The notes beneath the pieces are model-generated. The model worked only from the letters and a program-made list of their open reading frames with translations. It ran no database searches and had not been told where the DNA came from. Made by a program: the position numbers and the translations under genes. From Pinus tabuliformis (lineage: Eukaryota > Streptophyta > Pinopsida > Pinales > Pinaceae), in assembly GCA_031772625.1 (NCBI GenBank), contig CM062818.1, positions 1,680,508,167-1,680,572,166 of the forward strand: 64,000 bases of DNA. The letters are read 5' to 3'. The stretch's first letter is position 1. Each line of letters starts with the position of its first letter. Below, piece after piece: positions 34,495 to 45,313 of this stretch.

Positions 34495-35290
34495 TTTAAC
34501 GAGCCTAGCGATAGTGAAACTCGTTCTCGTCTAAAGACAAGTTTGTTGCTATTAATCTTTTTAACGAGTTTAACGACAAAGATAACTCGGTCCTTTTCAT
34601 TTTTAGAGAGTCTGAAAAGGTACATAAAGGTAACTCCAAAATTCCTTTTTCGTCATCTAATCCCTTAAGTCCGAAAAAGTATAAAACAATACAGAAGGGA
34701 TGAATTTTTGATTAGCTTTAACGAGCCAAACAAAACAAGTGCTCGATCTTTTTGTGCAATAATCCCTCAGGTCCAAAAAGATTAAAATCTAGAGGAGGGA
34801 TAGCACTTCCTGTCACTTTAACGAGCCGAAAGGCCAGAACTCGGCAATCTTTTCATATTTTACGAGTCAGTTGAAAAGAGCTTAAAGAAGACTCGTCTTT
34901 TGAGGACCGAGTGATAAAATGGGTAGCAGCTGATTCCAGGTAAGGTTCGGAATTTTCCAATCACGGCAGTGTCACAAGGATGGCTAGTGAAATCACTCTT
35001 CGCAGTTGTTCCTCAAAATGGGTAAACAATCAAATGGAGGTGAATGATCGGCCAATGGAAAAGTGGAGGTGACGGTGCAAACACGACCAAGGCTTTAATG
35101 GCTGAAATGCTACATTCACGATGGTTATTTACCAAGGGATAGTTCATTTTTTAACGAGCTTAAACGCGGGTGGAAACATTTGCTCGGTCCGGGTTTATTT
35201 TTTAACGAGCTTGAACCTCGCGGTAAAAACTGCTCGATCCAGGTTTATTTTTTAACGAGCTTGAACCGCGCGGTAACACTGCTCGATCAA
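34495..35290. repeat. Array of hairpin repeats (AACGAGC...GCTCG) in element C
   Basis: Three well-conserved units have CGAGC at 35155, 35206 and 35256 and the complementary GCTCG at 35182, 35232 and 35281. The period is therefore 50-51 bases, with about 22-25 bases between the arms. The inner part contains the self-complementary CCGCGCGG in the last unit. Looser copies with TTTAACGAG and CTCG precede them at about 34500, 34565, 34732 and 34822. Confidence 0.85.
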
Positions 35291-36025
35291 TCCAGTCATA
35301 TGATAATAATGTCTCATATAAAAATGACAACTTTTAGATTTTTGCCCCACATCCTTTCTTTATGCAAGTTAGGTGATGACTAATCCTATGAGTTTAAAGG
35401 GTTAGAGGTCCTAAAAATTTAAAAAATAAATAGTCGCCCATCGCTTGCACTCCAAAATGTTTGCATGCCCCCAGGTATAAAACAGAGTTTCAAAGTTACC
35501 TCTACTTCATTTCCGCCAAAACATTTGTTTTACCGAGAGAGGCCTACCTCTTACAGGTTACCCAAAGATTGTTCTATTCGCGGCGCAAACAAAACGCTTC
35601 TTCGGCGATGTCTACCGAGATAAACAAAGGTGAGCGACGATGCCTGCCAACTCACATAACTTTGATAAAAGAATCTTATTCTAGAATAACCCCTCTTCCA
35701 AGCACGGACGGGGTACAGACTAGTCATATTCTCCCGCGGAAACCTACCCTATACCCGAAGTTTTCCTGCCGAAGCAGACAATGGATGCATGCCCCCTGGG
35801 TTTCAGTCATAACCCTCCGAATTACTTGCGCTCATCGAGAGGACGGACTGGGGATTGAGACATTTCTTGCGTGAAAAGACCATTTAGGGACGGTATATGA
35901 CTATTTGCTATGCGTGATCCGGGAAATGAAAGTTGGTCCACGAGCTTGACCACTCTTCCTTCGTGCGGAAAACACATTACTCTAAAGAGTGAGGAGACAA
36001 TCGCTCCCATGCAATAAATATAGTC
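35291..36025 (-). pseudogene. Element C region after the protease
   Basis: The right end continues the protease frame family with VMCFPHEGRVVKLVDQLSF, which has a close counterpart in element D (KMCFPHEGKIVTIHQL). The rest is decayed and I cannot assign it. No RT blocks are seen. Confidence 0.5.
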
Positions 36026-37390
36026 TCATCCAAGGAGTAGATTGTAATCTAAGGGTCCTTGAACTACCATTACGTTCATGCGAACTGTCTTCCTTCTCAA
36101 AGTTATGGGCACATCGGGAAGGATCCCTAAAGGTCGACTGGTTCCTTTATCAAAGCCTGTCAGATTTCTCATCTCAGGCAAAAGCAATGGCGAACCAAGC
36201 ACTTTCCAAGCAGTTGAGGAAAGGATACTCACAGAAGCCCCCTCATCTATGATGGTACCAGCCATAACCATTCTATATATTTGAACGATAATTCGGAATG
36301 GTACGCTTGCTAGTAAACGGGGTCTGCCTAGTTGATTCCAGTCGAAGGAGACAACTCGGTTGCTTGGAGGTGGGACCGAATAGACGGCCGGGTACGGCTC
36401 TGACAAACTTCCTTCCTGCGGTAAAGGAATGGGTAAATTGCCCCCATGTTCGTCGGAGTCTGTGTTTATGAAGAGAATTTGGACGGTGTCATCCTTGTTC
36501 TCTTCAGTGACTGTATCATCTGAAGATAAAACCTCTAAAGGCAAGACCGGGTTAACTGCCGCCTCGACCTTTTGACTTTCGTCTGGTATGGATCCAGATG
36601 GTTTATCTTCAATGATAGGTGCTTCAGCCGACCACCTGAGCGGGCCAGCTGGATTTTCAACTAGTGATGGACTCGGCAAGAGTTTTTTATATCCAGGAGG
36701 AAGTCGTAACGGTGAAACCAGATGATCATCCAAAACTCTTTTAGCTTCGCCTAAGAAGGGACAACGGTGGACAGCATGATTGCCTTCGCACAGTTTACAA
36801 GGAAATCTAGCTTTCCCTTTTTGTCCTGGGGCTTCACTTTCACTAGTTGACGGTGTGCTTTCAACATGATCATCAGAGGTTGATGACACCGGGTTGTGCA
36901 AACGAGGAGACCAGTCCCTTAATATCCGTGGGATGCAAGGACAATCTCTGTGAAAGTGGTCTCCTTTACAAATGACACATGGCGATTTAGGCCTGGTCGG
37001 TGCAGTGTGTGGATTTTCGTTAGACGACACTCATTTTCCCCCATTCGCCTTTGGCTCCTTCTTCTTTTTCTCTTTCTTCTTATTTTCCTTCTTCTCCTTA
37101 GGAACTTGACTTTTGGATTTACCAGCCCCATCAAGTGAAGAGGAAGGAGGAGAGGAAGAATTAGAGGAAGTAGAAGGCTGGTGGGCAACTTTGGACTCGT
37201 CTAATTGCTGATTCAATTGTTCGGGAATAGTGGTATTCTGAACGACAGAGGTTGAGAAGAGCCATACAGGTAAACCAATTGTCAGTCCTGGAAGCGACAA
37301 TGTGGCCATATGGGGCGCACCAAAATCTCCCCAAGAGGAGAAGGGAGTAGGATTTCCACCAAGGGGAATTCCTTGGTTGGTAGACTCCAT
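36026..37390 (-). pseudogene. Element C gag-like zinc-knuckle protein and aspartic protease (fossil)
   Basis: It starts MESTNQGIPLGGNPTPF (37390), which opens on the reverse strand, then runs through a serine-rich and very lysine-rich stretch. Two knuckles, CVICKGDHFHRDC and CKLCEGNHAVHRC, follow near 36950 and 36770. The retropepsin has the active-site block IIDEGASVSILSS and an end block GPLDYNLLLG. DEGAS and the closing LLLG are typical of Tat/Ogre-type proteases. A capsid domain is not evident, so gag may itself be reduced. Few breaks. Confidence 0.8.
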
Positions 37391-37449
37391 TTTCTCAACC
37401 CAAGATCAACGTAGGAAAGGGGTATGAATATTCCGTTTAAAATAAATTT

Positions 37450-37640
37450 TTATACGCTTTGACACAACTTGTTTTTTCAGTTTTTAAGAGTCGAGAAAAA
37501 ACAAAAGATGACTCTAGTCTCCTTCGATTTTTAATGAGCCTGAAGTGACAAGTGCTCAGATGGACCTTTTCCGTTAAGGAGTCTGAAAAGGAACGAAAGG
37601 GACTGCTCTGGAGGTCTAGGTAGAGGGAGTACCAAACCAA
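37450..37640. repeat. Second cluster of hairpin-type repeats in element C
   Basis: Units resemble those at 34495-35290: TTTTTAATGAGCCTGAAGTG followed by AAGTGCTCAGAT, and AAGGAGTCTGAAAAGG followed by GACTGCTCTGG. The same words (AGTCTGAAAAGG) occur near 34607. The two clusters thus lie on either side of the gag-protease coding. Confidence 0.65.
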
Positions 37641-39092
37641 TGACAAAACTGCAGAATACTTTTTACGGTACGGTAGTCAATCTTCCCGAATGTTGTGTTC
37701 AGTGCATTGCGATCAATAGGGCAGCCGACACGTCTTCCTATGGATAAAGGATTTAAGCCTATAGGGGTCTACCAATATATACTTGACGGTACGTGGGAGC
37801 ACAAGTCCATACTGGCACTTATCGTTTCAAAGTGGAGGAATCACCCAACCACCAGTGAGGACAACAGTTACCAGGCTTTACGACGCCGGAATACGTCTCT
37901 AGCCTAGACCTCTAAATGTTGTGCGTTAAGTTCCAAAGCGTTGTTAGGTTCATTGAATTTATTTTAAGTTGATCTTTCTTATGAATTTTTCCTTTTGGGT
38001 TCACCACGAGATGTAGATGTAATTCCTAAAATGCAATCTAAAGATGATAAACAAACTTTTATCTCTTTTCAGCAATGAAAATCGTAGCCACTAGGGGAAA
38101 AGAAAGACACAATATTTTCACAAAGAGAAAAGAGCACACTGTAAATGCACTTTCCTAAATCAAGCCAAACAGACTGTCAATATGCAAATGCACATGCATG
38201 TATTTGTTTTTCACTTTCTTAATATTGATGCTAAAAATAAAGTTGATGTACAAATCTGAATTTGCTTTCAAGCGACAAACAAAAACAAGCTTCTTTTTCG
38301 AAATCAAAAGGTAGAGATGATTACGACACTTTATGATTTTGAAATAAATACTCGTTTTGACACTAGAAAGTCACAAATTCAAACCAAAGGCAAAAGTAAA
38401 AGCATAATCGACTATCAACAACAAATAAACTCTCCTATGATCAAAATCGACACTTGCGACAGATCTAAATCAAAGGACTATAGTACAACTATTATACTTT
38501 TGCAATGGAAAACTGTAAACAACTCAACAAACACATAAAAAAATCTACAGTTCTTTTGTACAACTGAGGCGGAACATCAGTAAGGAAAAGGGGTTTGAAA
38601 CAGTCATATACTGATCACAGGCTGCAAAAATTAGGGACAAAACTGGAAAGAATGAAGCACAAGAACCTCAGTTGCACAGGGCTAGGCTGATCAGCGCACC
38701 TGTTACACAGAGAAACTGCATTGCAGCGCAGGTTGCCCTCTCGGGAAGTGCGTTGAAATGCATAACCTCTTCACAATGCCTGCGCTGGGGCAGAAACGAG
38801 AATTCTATTCGGGTTCTGGGTCACAGTTTCTAGTTTAATCTTTGGTTTTCGGCCGAGTAAAAGCAATCAGTAATACACAATCAGGGGTAGATCTAAGGAG
38901 GGTCTAAGAGCTATCACAAGGGCAATCAGATAATCTATGAATCAGCTGTTCAAATCATAAACAGATCCAGTGAATGGATTGAAGCAGCAGATGTCTACTT
39001 TGCATTTGATATGGCAAATGCAGTTCGAATGCTACTTATAAGTTTATGAAATAAACAACAAGAGAAACACAAACAAACTAATTAGACAATCG
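37641..39092 (-). other. Element C leader between primer site and gag
   Basis: About 1.5 kb with no coding sequence that I recognise. Long leaders are common in plant Gypsy elements and would carry packaging signals. Confidence 0.5.
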
Positions 39093-39110
39093 TCCCCAGC
39101 GGAGTCTCCA
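39093..39110 (-). other. Element C primer binding site
   Basis: The reverse strand reads TGGAGACTCCGCTGGGGA, ending three bases from the LTR. The form TGG..ACTCCGCTGGGGA recurs in plant Gypsy elements. The element D site shares 13 of 18 bases, which suggests related elements. Confidence 0.75.
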
Positions 39111-39113
39111 TTT

Positions 39114-40153
39114 TGTTACCGGGAAAAGTGTCTATTTAGAACTGCTCTATCCCACTAAGGTGTGATGGCTGCCTTAGAAACAAACAGAGAAAACTACTTT
39201 TGTATCTTCTTTATGAACTATAAACAAAGAGGAATAGGAAGAACCAACCTATGTCTTGCGCTAGTCCTTTGATCCAATCTCTCTCCTCTTTGACAACTTC
39301 CAGCTACCTGCTCCCTTACTTGCCCAGCTTCACCAAGTACCTGTAAGATCACAGAAGAAGGAAACTATACAAAGGCATGGATTTATATTCATAATTAACT
39401 TAGGATCAGATTTAAGTTAACCATACAAATGTAACAAGCATCAATGATACAAAAGCATGGAGAAGAAACTCAAATAGTTTTTATTGATATAAAAGAAGAT
39501 CCAGGAGGAGTTACAACCGATGATTCCTGACCCAGCATCAACCTCCCAGCAAAGAAGCCCCTCTTCACCTCCAACAAAGCATAAATCATCCAATACTTTG
39601 ATCTCTGTCTCAAAACCAACAGCAATTCCTTACAATGTGAAAAATTCCAGCCTCTGGATCTCTGGGATGAGGGATCCATATATAGATGTATGCAAGGAGG
39701 ATGAGTCAGCTTGTGATTTGATTAGTGGCTTCTCTCTGTCAGTTCTTGCTTCCACTTGGAGACTGAAGACCTCTTACTCATCCTTGGTCGAACTCAGTGA
39801 GGCAAGTGTCATGGGAGAAGATTCTGGAAGCTTCCATTGTCTCTCCACCTCGCGGAATGACACTTCCGTTTTTCATTTCCTGCTCAACGCACCCTGGTAG
39901 TGCATTTAGGTGCGTTGCAATGCACCTAGCCAGTGGATTTAGGTGCTATGCAACGCACTTGGCTAGTGGAGCAACTGAAATGACCCTGTTTTGACTTATT
40001 CTGAGCAGTTTCTGGTGGAGAACTTCTGGGAGAAGCTGTAATTTGTTGACCTTGTTCCTTTAGGGGTTGGAACAAAACTTTTAGGGACTTAGGAGCCCTT
40101 GGTTTATGGAAATTTCATGCTTGGAGCTGCAAGGCACAAAAATGTCTATAACA
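39114..40153 (-). repeat. Element C 5' LTR (right)
   Basis: TGTTACC...ATAACA, 1040 bases, matching 32309-33327 with a small insertion near 39221-39250. GCTGC follows directly as the right target duplication. Confidence 0.92.
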
Positions 40154-40158
40154 GCTGC

Positions 40159-41962
40159 GGAATCTTGTCACTTTCCGCAGCCTTTTTGTTAAAGTCTATA
40201 TTGCAGGTGTCTTCAAGCAAATCGAGCCACATGGGAAAGTTGCAAATGACGTGGACATGAACCGAGTCCTATTGGCTCAGTCGAATTCATCAAAGAGGGT
40301 CGTGGTCAAAGGTGGTCAAGCGGTGGTCAAATGTAGAGTCCTTCAGCAACAGGACTCCAGTTTTTAACCACGTGAAGACTTTCGTGGCCATTCCTAAATC
40401 TCTAGGGACGTATCGACACTTGTGGACTGCTCCATAAGGCGAATCCAACAGCCACCCTCAATAGATTTAATCATCACAGCAGCCATGATGCTAGATCCGT
40501 GGATGTTTTTGTTCACGTGTCCCCTGCCAACGCAATTTTTAGGAAGTCAGTTATGTAGTTTTTCTGTTATAAATAATGCATTCATATACGCATAGGAGTT
40601 AGTCCTTTGTAATGTAATTTTGCTGTTAAGAAAGCCACTGTGTCGTGACATTATTTCTTTGTTATGACTGTGTTTTGAATATATGAGAAGACTCTGTTTA
40701 TAAACACAATTCGTGGCTGATAGCTGTTGCCCGAGGTTGTGCAGAGGGCCCCTTTACACACCGAGGTTTTGTTTCATACTGCTGTACATTTTCACGCTGT
40801 GTTTCTTTACGTTCATTATTCCATAATTATTCACTTGTATATATTGCATTTCTTATGGTATTAACGTGTTATTTTTGTCCATAATTTTACATGCTTTATA
40901 CTGTTGTTAACTGATCAATGTATTTGTTCCAAATTACAGTAGGCAGCCCGGGAATTTGCATATAGTTTCCACAATGACTAATGACATGGAATCAGTCTTG
41001 TCTTTCTACTGATTTATTTTTCTTAGTTTTAGTTCCAACACTGTTTTGTTTATTTCAGTTCTGTTCATTAGCTTTATTAGTTAGATTAGATATTAAATTG
41101 CTCATGTCATTATCAGTTACCTCTGAAAGCCATAGCGAGACTAATGGTGAGGGATTGAAATATAAGTGTGTAGTTTTATATTAGTTCATTTTTCTGCAAA
41201 TTAGATATTAAGTTGCTCATGTCATCATTAGTTACCTCTGAAAGCCATAGTGAGACTAATGGCGAGGGATTGAAGTATGAGTGTGTAATTTGATATTAGT
41301 TTATTTTTCTACAAATTAGATATTGAATTGCTCATATCATTATCAGTTACCTCCGAAAGCCATAGCGATACTAATGGTGAGGGATTGAAGTATGAGTGTG
41401 TAATTTGATATCAGTTTACTTTTCTGCAAATTGGATATTAGATTGCTCAAGTTGTTTATGATTACTTGCGAAAGCCATAGCGAGACTAATGGTGAGGGGT
41501 CAGAATATGAGTTGATGTAATTTGATTTTAAGCTTTACTTTGCTTGCAATTTTAGGGTTTCTTTGAGTATAGTTTCTTTTGTATTTAGATAGCAGCAGGG
41601 ATGGTTTCATGATCAATAGTTCACTGTTTGTTTGATTAGAATAGTGGCACATTTTCATTTTCTTTTAGGAACTAATTTCATCATTACATGTTTTAAAACC
41701 TTTTTGAAAAGTTTGAAGTTTTGGAAATCATTTTAAAGGACATCATTGCCTTGAACATTTATATTCATACTTGTCCTTTAGAATTTCCATCTCACATTAG
41801 GAAATCAACGAAGATAAACCCAAAAACAAAATAAAAAACCAAAAACGACAAAAAGTAAGAAATAGGTTATCTTGCACATATAGTGCGCCGCACTTCAACA
41901 GTTTACGACTCCCGGATTGACAATTAATATAGCAATTTAGGACACTCTAAATTGACCAAACA
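40159..41962 (+). repeat. Element B 3' LTR, second part
   Basis: Continues the B LTR from the point where C interrupted it, to its end CCAAACA. It includes the conserved TATA box near 40570 and the four 115-base repeats from 41098. CTTAG (41963-41967) follows as the right duplication of B. Confidence 0.92.
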
Positions 41963-41967
41963 CTTAG

Positions 41968-42004
41968 GCCCCTTAAACAGCAATAACCTGTAGCAGAGCT
42001 AACA
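41968..42004 (-). repeat. Element A 5' LTR, final 37 bases
   Basis: GGCCCCTTAAACAG... to GCTAACA matches the last bases of the left A LTR (13648-13684). It proves that B lies inside this LTR. GGTCT follows as the right duplication of A. Confidence 0.92.
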
Positions 42005-42009
42005 GGTCT

Positions 42010-42861
42010 CATATAATGTTTTGCAAGATATTTTATGTCTTAAGGGCGATATTTCAAGCTACAAACTAAGTTAAATTTTGTAGATTTTAACATTGAAAAA
42101 TAGACAACAAGTAGCATCATAAAACAACATTTTGGTAATGGAGTTCACTCCTCCTAGGCTGCGTCTCTGGGTCCAACTTCCAATGTTGTCCCTTTATATT
42201 ATATGCTCAAATTTCAAATTATATCAACATACAATGCTAAAAATGAAAAAAGAGCATTTACATTGTGTCAAACCCCTGTGTAGGTTCTTCTTAGGCTCAA
42301 AAACGCTGAAGAATGGCCAAGTTAGGCCTCCTTATTCATTTCTCTACTAATTGTTCTGCAAATCCATCCCTCTATCAAAACTGGCAATGAAATTCGGCTT
42401 TGGAATCCTTGCACAATGATAATTTCACATATATAGGTGGCAAGATTGGCCACAAAACCCGTCAATTATTGTGAAAATTGTCAAACTGTTAGGCGTGCCA
42501 ATAGGGTTTTGCCCCTATTCTTCTTCCCCTGAGTCAATCGTATGGTAACCAATGTGATCGCAGGCACGAGCCAAAGGCCATGCGTCGTCTGGACCCCTGC
42601 TCTTAGTCATGCGATTGCAATGAAATCACGGGTTGTGCATGGGCAGTGCGTCACCTGCCCACCCCTCTCCACACCTGCTGCCGACAGTTACATGGTAACG
42701 ATGGAACCTGGGGCTAGGGCCTTATGACCTGTCCCTCATGCATTTTATCATAGTCATGAAATACTCCATATGCCTTGGGGTTGGGCCAGTTGGGCGCATC
42801 TGTTGTCCCACCCTGCAAACGACGTAATCACAACACAATAAATATAACTCACTCACATAGT
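42010..42861 (-). repeat. Element F 5' LTR, right part (extent uncertain)
   Basis: By the GGTCT duplication this sequence continues the F LTR that starts at 11997. A reverse-strand TATATATG near 42428-42436 could be its TATA box. The outer LTR edge is not identifiable because the other F LTR is not in the window; the end given is only where the SINE-like sequence starts. Confidence 0.45.
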
Positions 42862-43075
42862 TATAACAAGTGGTACCGTGGCATAATGATTGGGTATTCA
42901 GCTGTGTTTTATGAGGTCGCAGGTTCAAACCCCACAGAGTTTAATCCAGTCCTGCTGATAAGGTTAATCCTCTATGCGAACAAAGACGACCCGTCTAGCC
43001 CAATGAGTGGGACTAGCAACTGAAGGGACAATGAACCAGACATCTTCCTAGATTATAATTAAAAAGTAGAACAAG
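42862..43075 (+). repeat. tRNA-derived SINE-like sequence
   Basis: A polymerase III-type A box, TGGCATAATGATTGGGTA (42879-42896), and a B box, GGTTCAAACCCC (42922-42933), have spacing close to that of tRNA genes. The flanks do not pair as an acceptor stem, so this is not a functional tRNA. A tRNA-related head with an unrelated body is the structure of plant SINEs. The right edge and any target duplication are uncertain. Confidence 0.45.
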
Positions 43076-43091
43076 AGAGAAGGTCTACCTT

Positions 43092-43877
43092 GCTCTGATG
43101 CTAATCCAATTCCATTTGTTGAAATCCTCCAACCGCTTGTGTCATGAATTTGTTATTGCTTCTTTCAACACTTATGTACCTGCACAAGTGACCAAGAGAC
43201 AACAAAGCATACCAAAACTAATAGAAAATCCAAGCATAAACTATTGAGATGATCAAGGAATGCCAAACCAATACATAAATGAACATATATATTTTTGGAA
43301 GATGAACCAGCAGTTGTATTATTATTTAAAGAAAAAGGGGGAATCTTACAACCATAGCCTTGATGTTGAAAGGCTCTCCTTGAGTGGCAATCCAAGTCCA
43401 AGCCAAGAAACTCTCCAACACTCCTTCTCCAAGTCTAATGAATATCCTCTAAGTACAAGCTCAACATAGGGGTGAAAATGGACATAGATAAACCATTTGG
43501 GAATGGTAGAGGGGGAATTTATAGGTTGGGAGAGGGAGTTAGGCCTCCTTCAAAGATAGGATTAGGCCCACATCTTAAGGAGGTAGCTCATAGGGATGAG
43601 ACCAAGAGGTCAAATCAAGAGGATTCGACCTCATCTATGCGAAACCACCTCCAACTCACTGCTTTGGAAGCTTCTAGATCATGAAGCTTCTCATCCTCTT
43701 TTGGAAAACTTACTTTTTGAGACCATCGCAAGTATGAGAGGGAAAAAAGAGATTCCATCGCTGGCTTAACAAGGTGCAACATGCGATCATCATGGTTTTG
43801 AGCTTCATAAGGGTGATGACTCGCATTTTAGGGTTTCATGAGCCATTTCTTCAAGGAAAGCTCCAGATATTTTCCTT
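43092..43877 (-). repeat. Orphan LTR with adjacent primer-site-like sequence (candidate)
   Basis: The sequence from 43117 starts TGTTGAAATCC. Just inside (43092-43109), the reverse strand reads TTGGATTAGCATCAGAGC, resembling an initiator-Met primer site. A reverse-strand TATAAATTCCCCC near 43510-43523 would be a TATA box in the right orientation. Its outer end is lost at the junction with E, near 43878. No second copy is in the window. Confidence 0.35.
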
Positions 43878-45290
43878 TAAAGGGGATCAGGACTTGCATG
43901 TTTCACAATGTTTTAGTTATAAGGGTCAGCGGTGGAAAGTCCTCCATATTATGACATAAGTGTGTCACCAGGCATATCAGGGCGCCAATAGTGTAGTGCG
44001 GGACTTTAAGGGCGTGATGGGTCGGCAAATGTGGCTTTCAAGAAAAAAGGTGGTGCATTCAAACCCGACATGGGTTGATCCAGAGAATCCCATTGTGACA
44101 CAGAACCAGGGTCGGTGCTGATAGGAGTAAGAAGGGACTTAGGAACTTAGGAGGATTTGATTATTTGACATGGTGTCCCATACAGAGAGAAGATGATGTA
44201 CCTCCTAGGGGTCCTCTACTCCAGTACCGTGGCATGAAACTGATGGTGCCTAGTCCCAACTTTAAAGGATAAGTGGTTCAAGCAGTAAAGGTTGAAACAA
44301 TAGGAGCTGCTTGAGAAACATAAGAGGCCATACAAAGAGCGAACTACAACATGAAGCAGAGGTAGATCACATGGATGGGAATAGAGATATTTCTTTTGCG
44401 TTTCAGTTTGATTGTTTACTTACTTATTTTCCTGTAATGTGCGTCCCTTCAATAAGGAAATTAATTATGTATTTTTTTTGGGCCACAGAGCCATTCCCGG
44501 GCGAGACATCTAGTCAATCTGACAGTTGAGACTCAGCTAAAGATATTTTGTTGTAATCAATTATTCTAGGCTCCCCTCTCCAAATAAATATGAGGAAGAA
44601 ACACTTCAAAAAGGTTCAGAAATTCTAAAGAAAACACTACATGTTATTTTCAGACAGTATGGCTTTATAACACATATTTTTTAGAATATCAAGCATATGG
44701 TGGTGATCCCCCCTTCGAGTATTATAATATGTTATCCCTTTGTTAAAACCCATTATGTTCATGTTCTTCTTTGAATTCATGTAATCATAGCTGCTAGAAA
44801 TATTTCAAACTACCTCATAGATTCATTTGTATTGATATGTTAATGCATGTTCCTATAAGTTACTGATAGATTCATTTGTATCAACATCATTAATGCATGT
44901 GCCTCAAACAAGTGTAGAAATCTTTAATGCTTCAAGCTCTATGTGCTAAAAGTAGAATTCTTGAAGCTTGAAGCTCTATGTGATGAGTTTCTCTTTCATC
45001 TTGTCCTTTCTCATTGCTCTATTAAATCTTATTAAATTATAAGTCCTCAAACTACTCGGCCTCCATTGTTTTATGCATATATTTCTGAGGTTTGTACATG
45101 TGAAGAACTACCAAAAATCCATGTCTTACTCCTTTAGATGAATGAACCAACCCATTCTATCTTATTATATACATATATCATATATGTTATGTCTCCATTT
45201 TACTGAGAATAATTTGAGACACATAAAATATATATGTTCCCAAGCACTGGTCTTGTAATAAATCCAAGGTTTTCTCTGGGAGCTACAACA
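43878..45290 (+). repeat. Element E 5' LTR, truncated
   Basis: Matches the right LTR from about 54535 to 56007 and ends CTACAACA. The first 1.3 kb of the LTR is missing, and the orphan LTR sequence stands in its place. Confidence 0.8.
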
Positions 45291-45295
45291 CCTTC

Positions 45296-45313
45296 TGGCG
45301 TCGTTGTTGAGGA
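45296..45313 (+). other. Element E primer binding site
   Basis: TGGCGTCGTTGTTGAGGA starts five bases after the LTR end and resembles the tRNA-Asp type site. Confidence 0.75.

Larger units (their letters stand above)
32309..40153 (-). mobile_element. Element C: non-autonomous LTR element with gag-like and protease coding only
   Basis: A 7.8-kb reverse-strand element with both LTRs (1019 and 1040 bases), a primer site, a purine tract and a perfect GCTGC duplication (32304-32308 and 40154-40158). Between the LTRs I find only a zinc-knuckle region and a retropepsin, plus a tail of unclear coding. No RT, RNase H or integrase motif is visible on either strand. It must have moved with enzymes supplied by another element. 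About 10 of 275 compared LTR bases differ, so it is the youngest layer of the nest. Broken, with several breaks. Confidence 0.85.
21544..41962 (+). mobile_element. Element B: Athila-like Ty3/Gypsy retrotransposon, containing C
   Basis: A forward-strand element of about 12.6 kb once nested C is removed. The order is 5' LTR, primer site, gag, protease, RT, RNase H, integrase, a long spacer, a third coding region, purine tract and 3' LTR (split by C). The flanks are CTTAA at 21539-21543 and CTTAG at 41963-41967. RT sequence (SGYNQIQLAPEDQDKTTFTC) and the DLGA protease motif mark the Athila lineage. LTRs differ at roughly 16 of 275 bases around the TATA region. It is the best-preserved element here, with about three breaks in gag-pol. 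Confidence 0.9.
12023..42004 (-). mobile_element. Element A: Tat-like Ty3/Gypsy retrotransposon, containing B and C
   Basis: This is a reverse-strand Gypsy element with both LTRs, flanked by perfect GGTCT duplications (12018-12022 and 42005-42009). Without the nested B, the element is about 9.6 kb. Reading leftward from the right LTR the order is primer site, gag, protease, an additional RNase H, RT, RNase H, integrase, purine tract, left LTR. The protease (ASHNLMPKAFMEELGL) and the extra RNase H mark a Tat-like lineage. In about 300 aligned LTR bases I count 14 differences, all transitions, so the insertion is old (millions of years, depending on the host rate). Fossil with about ten breaks. 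Confidence 0.85.

Noticed and set aside
42801-42824. TGTTGTCCCACC as the start of the left E LTR
   Set aside because: It matches only the first seven bases of the right LTR start and the following sequence is unrelated.
44040-44090. tRNA-like ATTCAAACCCGAC in the E LTR
   Set aside because: Present in both LTRs, with only a poor A box and no stem pairing. At most an old SINE trace within the LTR.
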